This document shows, piece by piece, positions 15,756 through 22,309 of a DNA stretch of 22,603 nucleotides. How positions within the stretch are numbered: position 1 is the stretch's first letter; each line of letters begins with the position of its first letter. The DNA comes from Prevotella sp. (GTDB lineage: Bacteria > Bacteroidota > Bacteroidia > Bacteroidales > Bacteroidaceae). A program made the translations under genes and the position numbers. The notes beneath the pieces were generated by a model. That model made no database searches. It saw only the letters and a list, made by a program, of their open reading frames with translations, and had not been told where the DNA came from. The stretch spans positions 1 to 22,603 of the forward strand of contig JAHHQW010000040.1 of assembly GCA_020026195.1 (NCBI GenBank), written 5' to 3'.

Positions 15756-18038
15756 ATGAACATCAAGAACCTTAGCAGACGTATGAACCATTCGTTTAAC
15801 GTCTGTAGATTTTCGTTATTGTTTGCGGCTGCATCGTTCATCACGGATGTCAGCGCCGACGATAACATAAAGTATGTCGACCCGTTCATCGGCACTACCA
15901 ACTTCAGCGTATGCAACCCTGGTGCCGTGTGCCCGGAAGGCATGATGTCGGTAGTTCCGTTCAACGTAATGGGTTCCGACCTCAACAAATACGATAAGGA
16001 CGGCCGCTGGTTTTCGGCACCATACGAGTTTCATAACACTTACTTCACAGGTTTTGCCCATGTTACGCTGAGCGGTGTGGGATGTCCCGAAATGGGAACT
16101 CTGCTGCTTATGCCTACTACGGGTAAGATGGACGTGGATTATCACAACTATGGTTCAGGATACAGCAACGAATATTCTGTTCCGGGATATTACTCTAACA
16201 CTCTTACGAAATACGGCATCAAGTGCGAGGTCACTTCTACTCCGCGTACTTCTGCCGAGCGTTACACGTTCCCTGCGGGCAAGGGTAACATTCTGCTCAA
16301 CTTAGGCGACGGACTGACAAACGAGACTGGCGCAATGGTTCGTAAGGTCAGTGATACCGAGATAGAGGGTTTCCGTCTGTTAGGTACTTTCTGTTACAAT
16401 GCCCAGGCGGTATTTCCTATGTATTTCGTAATGAAAATCAATAAGAAGCCGTCGTCGCAGGGTTACTGGAAGAAGCAGCCCGACATGAAGGGCGTAGAGG
16501 CTCAGTGGGACATTTACAGCGGTAAGTATAAGACGTACACGAAGTATTATCGTGAGATGGCGGGCAATGAGATTGGCTACTACTATAACTTCGACCTCAA
16601 GGAGGGCGAACAGGTGGAGGTGCAGATGGGTGTTTCGTTCGTTTCTATCGAGAATGCGCGTGAGAATCTTAAAGCCGAACAGCCTTCATTCGACTTTGAC
16701 AATATCCGCAGACGTGCTTACGATGCATGGAACGAGAACCTGAATAAGATTTCTGTCGAAGGCGGTACGGAAGACCAGAAAAAGATTTTCTACACAGCTC
16801 TCTATCACACACAGATTCACCCTAACATTCTTCAGGATGTAAACGGCGAATATCCTCTTATGGAAAGCGAAGGTGTTGGCAGGACCGACGTAAATCGTTA
16901 CACCATCTTCTCGCTGTGGGATACTTATCGTAACCTGCACCAGCTCTACACTCTCGTTTATCCTAAGAAGCAGACCGACGCCATACGTACCATGATTGAT
17001 ATGTACAGGGAATGGGGATGGATGCCTAAATGGGAACTCTTCGGTCGTGAGACATGGACTATGGAGGGCGATCCTTCTATTCCGGTAATCGCTGACAGTT
17101 ATATCAAGGGGCTGCGTGATTTCGACATAAACACTGCTTACGAGGCATTTGTAAAGTCGGCTGACACCGAGGGCAGGAATAACCTCATGCGTCCCGACAT
17201 TGATCCTTACATCGAGAAGGGATACATTCCTATGGGTGTATATTCTGCCGATGCTTCGGGCGACAATTCGGTGTCTCATGCTCTTGAATATTACATTGCC
17301 GACTATTCTCTTTCTCTGCTTGCAAAAGAACTGGGAAAGAACGAGGATGCTAAAAAATATATGGCTCGCAGTATGGGCTACAGACATTATTACTCTAAGG
17401 AGTTCAACTGTCTGCGCCCCATCAATCCTGATGGCTCGTTCTTCTCTCCGTTTAACCCTGAGGATGGTGCTAACTTTACTAATGCTCCGGGATTCCATGA
17501 GGGAAGTGCATGGAACTATACTTTCTATGTTCCGCACGATGTCTACGGACTGGCAAAGCTGATGGGTGGCAAGAAGAAGTTTGTAAGTACTCTTGCCGGT
17601 ATCTTTGAAAAGGGACTTTACGATCCTGCCAACGAACCGGACATTGCCTACCCTTATCTCTTTACTTATTTCAAGGGTGAGGAATGGCGCACGCAGGAGA
17701 CTGTACGTAATCTGCTTAACAAGTATTATAAGGCTGCTCCCGACGGTATTCCGGGAAATGATGACTGTGGCACTATGTCGGCATGGGCTATTTTCTCGAT
17801 GATGGGTATATACCCTGACTGTCCGGGTTCTCCTTACTATTCGGTTACTTCTCCGGTGTTCGACAAGGTTACCATCCACACCGACCGCAACTATTACGAC
17901 AGCGACATCGTTATATCTACTTCAGGCCGTAAGTCACAGAACGATCATATCAGATCGCTTCAATGTGGCGACAGGAAGATGAAGTCGTTCCGCATATCTC
18001 ACGAGAATCTCAAGAAGGGACTGAAGATTTATTACTAA
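15756..18038 (+). CDS. GH92 family alpha-mannosidase, secreted
   Basis: 760 residues. A signal peptide (hydrophobic core about 19-30, probable cleavage after VSA, residue 34) leads into the GH92 N-terminal region KYVDPFIGTTNFSVCNPGAVCPEGM. Later conserved segments are the MEGDPSIPVIADSYIKG region (about 435-450), EGSAWNYTFYVPHD (about 582-595) and GNDDCGTMSAWAIFSMMG (about 667-684), where acidic residues and a calcium site form the catalytic centre. GH92 enzymes are calcium-dependent exo-alpha-mannosidases with inversion, used by gut and oral Bacteroidetes on N-glycans and yeast mannan. There is no lipobox, so it is likely periplasmic or secreted. Linkage preference cannot be decided. It is 18 bases after rlmH with no visible promoter of its own. 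Confidence 0.93.
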   Translation: MNIKNLSRRMNHSFNVCRFSLLFAAASFITDVSADDNIKYVDPFIGTTNFSVCNPGAVCPEGMMSVVPFNVMGSDLNKYDKDGRWFSAPYEFHNTYFTGFAHVTLSGVGCPEMGTLLLMPTTGKMDVDYHNYGSGYSNEYSVPGYYSNTLTKYGIKCEVTSTPRTSAERYTFPAGKGNILLNLGDGLTNETGAMVRKVSDTEIEGFRLLGTFCYNAQAVFPMYFVMKINKKPSSQGYWKKQPDMKGVEAQWDIYSGKYKTYTKYYREMAGNEIGYYYNFDLKEGEQVEVQMGVSFVSIENARENLKAEQPSFDFDNIRRRAYDAWNENLNKISVEGGTEDQKKIFYTALYHTQIHPNILQDVNGEYPLMESEGVGRTDVNRYTIFSLWDTYRNLHQLYTLVYPKKQTDAIRTMIDMYREWGWMPKWELFGRETWTMEGDPSIPVIADSYIKGLRDFDINTAYEAFVKSADTEGRNNLMRPDIDPYIEKGYIPMGVYSADASGDNSVSHALEYYIADYSLSLLAKELGKNEDAKKYMARSMGYRHYYSKEFNCLRPINPDGSFFSPFNPEDGANFTNAPGFHEGSAWNYTFYVPHDVYGLAKLMGGKKKFVSTLAGIFEKGLYDPANEPDIAYPYLFTYFKGEEWRTQETVRNLLNKYYKAAPDGIPGNDDCGTMSAWAIFSMMGIYPDCPGSPYYSVTSPVFDKVTIHTDRNYYDSDIVISTSGRKSQNDHIRSLQCGDRKMKSFRISHENLKKGLKIYY

Positions 18039-18060
18039 ACATAAGTAACATTCACAATAT

Positions 18061-18093
18061 ATCGCCCCATGCAGTTTATTTGCACGGGGCGAT
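18061..18093 (+). terminator. Terminator after the GH92 gene
   Basis: ATCGCCCC (18061-18068) pairs with GGGGCGAT (18086-18093). After an A-C mismatch the stem continues as TGCA with TGCA. It is followed by TTGTTTATAT, a modest T tract. Confidence 0.82.
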
Positions 18094-18221
18094 TTGTTTA
18101 TATACCTGTCTGTCATGCTTCTTAATATGTACAGGAAAGTTCAGACTGCTTACACCATGAGGTGGCGCAGAAAACAATGATTATCAATACTTATTAACTG
18201 TACGTTTATTATCTATAAAGT

Positions 18222-18267
18222 AAAAGGCGTAAAGAGACATTCATTTCAGAATCTCTTTACGCCTTTT
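18222..18267. terminator. Long perfect hairpin, terminator-like
   Basis: AAAAGGCGTAAAGAGA (18222-18237) and TCTCTTTACGCCTTTT (18252-18267) form a perfect 16-bp stem with a 14-base loop. It ends in T-rich sequence on the plus strand (TTTTTGTTTTT) and in TTTTACTTTAT on the minus strand, so it can stop transcription from either side. No annotated gene ends here. On the minus strand it fits as the end of the transcript predicted from the promoter at 18400-18430. Confidence 0.8.
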
Positions 18268-18340
18268 TGTTTTTCAATACCGCCGAAGCAGTAGAATCTG
18301 TATACAGAATGAAAATCGACACTTTACGACAAGCAGCCAT
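18257..18340 (-). CDS. Possible 27-residue peptide inside the candidate small transcript
   Basis: An ATG at 18340-18338 opens 27 codons (peptide starts MAACRKVSIFILYTD and ends LKNKKA) and stops at TAA 18259-18257, inside the terminator stem. There is no clear ribosome binding site, though many Bacteroidetes genes lack one. Part of the frame (LYTDSTASAV) recurs as LYIDFTASAV in a second copy of the same DNA repeat at 20423-20449, where no start codon is in frame. This may be a tiny protein or only a chance frame over a repeat. Confidence 0.25.
   Translation of the reverse strand: MAACRKVSIFILYTDSTASAVLKNKKA
18282..18308. repeat. Copy 1 of a 27-base intergenic repeat
   Basis: The 27 bases starting GCCGAAGCAGTAGAATCT match 20423-20449 at 24 positions. 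The three differences are all G here versus A there. It lies within the candidate small transcript. The TACTGC/GCAGTA hairpin seen in copy 2 is weakened here by one mismatch (TACCGC). Confidence 0.7.
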
Positions 18341-18399
18341 AGGGAAACCGCAAAGGCTCTGAAAACACGATATTCAGACTCTTTCGCTGTGTTTATTCG

Positions 18400-18430
18400 C
18401 AAATGTACATTTTTTATTTCTCTAATGCAA
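18400..18430 (-). promoter_or_regulatory. Orphan consensus promoter
   Basis: On the minus strand TTG (18430-18428), a 20-base spacer and TACATTTG (18407-18400) match both elements of the Bacteroidetes promoter. It points away from GH53 toward the hairpin at 18222-18267 and drives no recognised gene. Confidence 0.55.
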
Positions 18431-18616
18431 GCATTTTTCATAACATCATTACCTACCCTGCTACACTTTTATTACATACCGGCACCACCTCCAGTACCTG
18501 TCATAGATTTATCCTTTAGCTAAAAGATTTATTGTTCCCTTTATTTTAGTTTTCCATGCAGCGCTTATCCTTTCGTGAATATTACCATACTATAAGGCTG
18601 TTATTTTTTGAATATT

Positions 18617-18670
18617 CTGAAACACTTTATATCTTCTACGAAATACACAATAAAAAAATCAGTGTTTCAG
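18617..18670. repeat. 10-bp inverted repeat
   Basis: CTGAAACACT (18617-18626) and AGTGTTTCAG (18661-18670) are exact reverse complements separated by 34 AT-rich bases. The repeat lies just left of the GTTTRC palindrome cluster. Confidence 0.6.
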
Positions 18671-18681
18671 GAGTGTTTTTT

Positions 18682-18776
18682 AGTAAACATGGCTTGTTTG
18701 CAAACAAACGCAAGTACGTTTACAAACTTTTAGTATTGCAACAGTTTGTAAACAGAGGATGTTTACTGAGCAAACA
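18682..18776. repeat. Cluster of GTTTRC/GYAAAC palindromes
   Basis: Seven GTTTRC or GYAAAC hexamers occur in 93 bases: GTAAAC 18683, GTTTGC 18696, GCAAAC 18700, GTTTAC 18718, GTAAAC 18748, GTTTAC 18761 and GCAAAC 18770. They build a 14-bp perfect palindrome TTGTTTGCAAACAA (18694-18707), an 11-bp stem GTTTACAAACT with AGTTTGTAAAC (18718-18728 and 18743-18753), an outer AGTAAAC/GTTTACT pair (18682-18688 and 18761-18767) and TGTTTACTGAGCAAACA (18760-18776). A plus-strand frame of 96 codons spans 18556-18846, but its composition does not look like a conserved protein and it has no promoter. The site could bind a dimeric regulator or fold as RNA. Confidence 0.65.
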
Positions 18777-18846
18777 GCCCCAGTTTTGTTCTAAAAACAC
18801 ACTAAAAATGACAGAAAAACAGACTTTTTTAGTAAAAATCATGTAA

Positions 18847-19152
18847 AAACAAAAAAATTAGGACCTCAATAATACCGAAACTGCACCATTCAGCATTTTT
18901 TACAATTGATTAAGCGGGCTTTTTTATTTATAATTATACGATATAAAAAGCACAACACGTCGGCAAAGCGCAAGCACACGACTTATACTTACGCGAATTA
19001 GTTTTGTGTGTGGCTGTATTCGTATATTACTCTTATTCGTTGTTATATTAAGACGTTCATTTTCACCACATATCAGAATTCTATTATTTAAAAGAATTTC
19101 CGACAACAAAAAATTTCATATAAGAATATTCTCCGTATGGGCAAAAGAACAC
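18847..19152. other. AT-rich intergenic stretch with no recognised feature
   Basis: I find no gene, no strong hairpin and no consensus two-part promoter here before the GH53 -7 box. It contains a G/C-richer island around 18953-19000 (CACGTCGGCAAAGCGCAAGC) that pairs only weakly with its surroundings. Confidence 0.5.
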
Positions 19153-19160
19153 TAACTTTG
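19153..19160 (+). promoter_or_regulatory. -7 box at the GH53 gene start
   Basis: TAACTTTG matches TAnnTTTG and ends four bases before the ATG at 19165. Transcription would begin at or next to the start codon. No TTG is seen 19-21 bases upstream. Confidence 0.5.
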
Positions 19161-19164
19161 TAGG

Positions 19165-20259
19165 ATGAAATTAAATAAAAAATTTTACATGCATAACATT
19201 ATAACCAGTCTGCTTGCAGCATTTCTTCTTTTATTATCTTTTTCGTGCAGTAATGATTCTGAAAGCAACGAGATTGAAAATGACACGGCAGATAATTTCT
19301 GCTTAGGTGCCGACATAAGCTGGATTACGGAGATGGAACACGGCGGTCACAGGTTTTACGATGTGAACGGGAAAGAATGTGATGGTTTTGCCCTTATGCA
19401 GAAATATGGCATGAATGCCGTAAGATTGCGTGTATGGGTGGATTCTTCAGAACACGGCGGATGGTGCAGCAAGGAGGATGTGCTGGCAAAGGCTCTGCGT
19501 GCCAAAAGATTAGGAATGGACGTGATGATAGACTTTCATTATAGCGACTGGTGGGCTGATCCTTCAAAACAGGACATTCCCGAAGCATGGAAGGGGCATT
19601 CTTACGAGACATTGAAAAAGGACGTGGCAGCACATACCGCTGAGGTGCTGAGATTGCTAAAAGATAACGGTATAACTCCCAAATGGGTGCAGACAGGCAA
19701 TGAGACAAGCAATGGTTTCTTATGGCCTTTGGGACAGGCTGACAAGAACCCGGAACAGTACGCGGGACTGTTTATGGCAGGATATAATGCAGTGAAAGAT
19801 GTGTTTCCTAACACCTCGGTAATAGTGCACCTTGACAACGGTCATGATGCCAGCCTGTACAAATGGAACTTAGATATTCTTAAAAAGTACGGAGCACAAT
19901 GGGATATCATAGGCATGTCGGTTTATCCTTTCTGGAGCAGTCCTCCGGCAGACAGAATTATATCGCAGAGCATCAGTAATATAAGAAGTTTATCTGCCAG
20001 ATATGATTGTGACGTGATGGTCGTAGAGACGGGCATGGAATGTGCCGACGATAATGGCAACATTGCCGGAGAAAAGGTTCTGAAAGAAAGCAGACGTCTG
20101 TTGTCAAGACTAATCAGCGAATGCAGAAACAATACCGGCGGACGATGCAGAGGCGTGTTCTATTGGGAACCTGAATGTAAACCAAGTATGTATCGTCTTG
20201 GGGCTTTTACCGAAGACGGACGCCCTACAATCATAATGGATGCCTTCAGAAATCAGTAG
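19165..20259 (+). CDS. GH53 endo-beta-1,4-galactanase lipoprotein
   Basis: 364 residues. A lipoprotein signal ends in LSFSC with Cys28 as the predicted anchor, followed by SNDSESNEIEND, an acidic stretch like the Bacteroidetes signal for surface exposure. The GH53 barrel begins at FCLGADISWITEMEHGG (45-61). It includes LRVWVD (88-93), DFHYSDWWADPSKQ (123-136), WVQTGNETSNGFLWP with acid/base Glu180, and VMVVETG with nucleophile Glu288. Such enzymes cut internal beta-1,4-galactan in pectic arabinogalactan. No SusC/SusD pair or other galactan genes are nearby. The first ATG gives the best signal peptide (basic KLNKK). A second ATG at 19189 would leave a longer leader but no basic N-region. Confidence 0.94.
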   Translation: MKLNKKFYMHNIITSLLAAFLLLLSFSCSNDSESNEIENDTADNFCLGADISWITEMEHGGHRFYDVNGKECDGFALMQKYGMNAVRLRVWVDSSEHGGWCSKEDVLAKALRAKRLGMDVMIDFHYSDWWADPSKQDIPEAWKGHSYETLKKDVAAHTAEVLRLLKDNGITPKWVQTGNETSNGFLWPLGQADKNPEQYAGLFMAGYNAVKDVFPNTSVIVHLDNGHDASLYKWNLDILKKYGAQWDIIGMSVYPFWSSPPADRIISQSISNIRSLSARYDCDVMVVETGMECADDNGNIAGEKVLKESRRLLSRLISECRNNTGGRCRGVFYWEPECKPSMYRLGAFTEDGRPTIIMDAFRNQ

Positions 20260-20406
20260 TACCGACTGACTAACGTGTTTTAATTATTCTCATTACATAA
20301 TGTCTTACAAACATTCTGAGTTCTGATACATATAACAGGAAACAACTTACATTAATACCATTCTCTCAAAAAGCATAAAGTTATTCAGTATAAAAATTTA
20401 TTTCAT

Positions 20407-20528
20407 ACTTCCAATATTTACTGCCGAAGCAGTAAAATCTATATACAAACCCGTTGGAGAAATTAATTTGATAAATATTTATATATAGAAGAGCTGTACA
20501 TATGATTGATATTTAGTAAATTGGAAGT
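20407..20528. repeat. Imperfect inverted repeat upstream of the transposase remnant
   Basis: ACTTCCAATATTTACT (20407-20422) and AGTAAATTGGAAGT (20515-20528) are reverse complements apart from two extra bases in the left arm, with 92 bases between. The right arm ends 30 bases before the transposase remnant. It could be old element ends or a chance AT-rich pairing. Confidence 0.4.
20417..20449. repeat. Copy 2 of the 27-base repeat, with a perfect hairpin
   Basis: 20423-20449 matches 18282-18308 at 24 of 27 positions. Here its left end also forms a perfect 8-bp hairpin, TTTACTGC (20417-20424) and GCAGTAAA (20429-20436), around a CGAA loop. No gene is attached to it. Confidence 0.7.
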
Positions 20529-20557
20529 GATCAAACCATGTAATTTTCATTCAACGT

Positions 20558-20861
20558 ATGCACAACTTATATGCAACATTCGCAAAATTTCTAAACATAT
20601 GCAGGCAAGCCGCTGGTAATTAATTTAGTCAATGAATTTGGAAATGTTCCGAGAAGAGGCGTAATCCACAAATTCTCAGACCTTGAAATAGTGGCTTTGA
20701 ATATAACATCAGAAACTGTTGGTATCAATAGAGAGTCTTTGTTGTTTGCAAAGCCGAAGGAATATAAGAATGAAATTCCTAACCTTATATCTCGTAGGCA
20801 ATATAATGATAGACGAATGTTGTTAATAATACATGCAAAATCCTCATTCTTATTTTATTAA
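20558..20861 (+). pseudogene. Broken IS982-family transposase, N-terminal part only
   Basis: A start at 20558 gives MHNLYATFAKFLNICRQ. The frame then must shift at about 20600-20610 to continue as GKPLVINLVNEFGNVPRRGV, HKFSDLEIVALNITSETVGI, NRESLLFAKPKEYKNEIPNL and ISRRQYNDRRM, reaching TAA at 20859-20861 after a short unrelated tail. The RRGV..KFSD.E.VAL...E..GI and PNLISRRQ.NDRR patterns are those of the N-terminal domain of IS982-type transposases in Bacteroidales. About 95 of the usual roughly 290-300 residues remain, and the DDE catalytic core is missing. No intact terminal repeats are seen. It is an old, inactive insertion remnant lying between GH53 and the lipoprotein terminator. Confidence 0.82.
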
Positions 20862-20865
20862 TAGA

Positions 20866-20904
20866 AAAATGTGGCCTTCAGACAGTTACTGAAGACCACA
20901 TTTT
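20866..20904 (-). terminator. Terminator of the BACON-domain lipoprotein gene
   Basis: AAAATGTGG (20866-20874) pairs with CCACATTTT (20896-20904). After one mismatch, CTTCAG (20876-20881) pairs with CTGAAG (20889-20894) around a seven-base loop. Read on the minus strand it is followed by TTTTTCTAT, and it begins eight bases after the gene's stop. Confidence 0.88.
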
Positions 20905-20911
20905 ACAAAAT

Positions 20912-22309
20912 TTATTCGTAAGTCACTGTCCAAGTGTAAGTATTCCTCTCGTCGCTCAATTTTGTCATTTTCTCGTTTTTAATCTCATATTTATATCCTC
21001 TTTCTGGATAATCAGGAACTAGCAATTCATGTCCTACGTGGATTTCGTAGTAATATTCGTATACTTCATACGGCTCGGCATACGAGAATTTTTTCACGTA
21101 TTTGTCACCATCCAACTCATACTCCACAGGATACATCTCCTTTTCAGAGAATTTGATTTTCTTTTTTGTATAGGTGTATACTTTATCTGGCTCAGTAAAT
21201 AATTCTGAAATGAAGTCTTCTTCATTCTCACGATGGTTAGTTCTAATTTCCATCAGACAATCCGAACCCTTACCCAACAAGCCAATTGAAAATAATATTT
21301 CTGTTATATCTTCATCTCCAGGTTCAAGAATGAAGGCATTGAAATCAATATTCGCTCCATTAGCCGGATAACGATTCGGGTATACCTTAGCTATATCAAA
21401 CTCATAAACGTCTGCATCATAATCATTAACCTTAATCTCGTTTTTTGTCAACAATCCGTTGGTATAAAAGAAATTCTGGTGCCATGATTCCCAGCTATTT
21501 TCTAAGTTCAATTTTGCCAGACGTCCATCTGCGGTATATGCTGCATTGAACGTTTCAGCAGGTCCGTTTCCCGCCGTAGATCTGACATTCTCTACATTTC
21601 CTTCCTTATTCAAGGTAATGAGATGGTCGCATCTGTAGTCGTCAGGGATACTTGGGTCAAAATTATCATTCTTTTCAATTACCGTAATCTCGTCCATGAT
21701 ATGGTAATCGAACAGGTAAGTTGATGACTCATCTTTATAACTCTGTACCACTTTTGCCACTCTGCCCTGCTCATCGTAAGAGTAAGTATAATTGACGTCC
21801 GCTTCGTATGAGTCGTATGAATCGTCCAGTTCCTTATAGCCTGGTCCATACACATCAACGAAATCTACCGATTTCACTCTTTTCAGCTTCATGCCGTCTT
21901 CTTTTTCAGCTTTCTGCTCCACAGTAATCGTAATCACTGTTCCGCCACAGAGAATACGGATTACAGCCTTACGCGACAGGCCTGTGTAGTTTTGCTTCAA
22001 TGTCAATGTTATCGTGTAATCACCAGCTTTGTCACCGCTATACTGGCTTAATGTCAGCCAATCTACAGCCTTGCCTTCATCTCCAGCCGCTCTGGTTACT
22101 ACTTCTTCTACTTCCGCTTTCCATGGCCCTTGGGTTGTAAATTTGATTCCGCCATCCTTTATGCCCTTTTCATCGGCATAAACCACTTGTTCTGCCTGTG
22201 TTCCTTCATTCAAAACGGCATCACCATTACCAAAACTCTCGTCATCTGAACATGACCAAAATAATGCTCCTGCTAGGAACAAAAGTCCTACTAAAAAATT
22301 GTTTTTCAT
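20912..22309 (-). CDS. Surface lipoprotein with BACON domain and DUF4595-like repeat region
   Basis: 465 residues from the ATG at 22309. A start 57 bases further upstream is open but puts a non-signal stretch in front of MKNNFLVGLLFLAGALFWSC, a clear lipoprotein signal with Cys20. SDDESF after the cysteine resembles the Bacteroidetes surface-export signal. Residues about 45-135 look like a BACON domain (GIKFTTQGPWKAEV, WLTLSQYSGDKAGDYTITLTL, RKAVIRILCGGTVITITVEQ), a module often tied to carbohydrate or mucin binding. The rest has YSYDEQGRVAKV, TLNKEGNVENV and AAYTADGRLAKLN, short repeats of the DUF4595/YD type, which are extracellular beta-rich folds. No enzyme signature is visible. It is a single-gene unit ended by its own hairpin. 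Ligand unknown. Confidence 0.85.
   Translation of the reverse strand: MKNNFLVGLLFLAGALFWSCSDDESFGNGDAVLNEGTQAEQVVYADEKGIKDGGIKFTTQGPWKAEVEEVVTRAAGDEGKAVDWLTLSQYSGDKAGDYTITLTLKQNYTGLSRKAVIRILCGGTVITITVEQKAEKEDGMKLKRVKSVDFVDVYGPGYKELDDSYDSYEADVNYTYSYDEQGRVAKVVQSYKDESSTYLFDYHIMDEITVIEKNDNFDPSIPDDYRCDHLITLNKEGNVENVRSTAGNGPAETFNAAYTADGRLAKLNLENSWESWHQNFFYTNGLLTKNEIKVNDYDADVYEFDIAKVYPNRYPANGANIDFNAFILEPGDEDITEILFSIGLLGKGSDCLMEIRTNHRENEEDFISELFTEPDKVYTYTKKKIKFSEKEMYPVEYELDGDKYVKKFSYAEPYEVYEYYYEIHVGHELLVPDYPERGYKYEIKNEKMTKLSDERNTYTWTVTYE

Larger units (their letters stand above)
18215..18396 (-). ncRNA. Candidate small transcript of about 180 bases
   Basis: A minus-strand promoter (18400-18430) and the 16-bp hairpin at 18222-18267 bracket this stretch, which contains no ordinary gene. 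Near the predicted 5' end TCTGAA (18378-18373 on the minus strand) can pair with TTCAGA (18363-18358). A 27-codon open frame lies inside it. It could be a regulatory RNA, a small mRNA, or both. The transcript ends are inferred from promoter and terminator positions only. Confidence 0.4.

Noticed and set aside
16686..17879. A 397-codon open frame on the minus strand inside the GH92 gene
   Set aside because: It lies opposite strong GH92 motifs, has no promoter or recognisable domain, and its residues (many Arg, Val, Ile, Thr) look like antisense codon shadow.
18472..18504. A 10-residue glycine-rich minus-strand frame (MTGTGGGAGM)
   Set aside because: It is too short to call, is preceded by an in-frame stop five codons upstream, and has no promoter of its own. 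It may be part of a decayed gene but cannot be supported.
18511..18528. An 18-base near-palindrome centred on TTTAGCTAAA
   Set aside because: One mismatch in AT-rich DNA is within chance, and no promoter or gene start is placed to use it.
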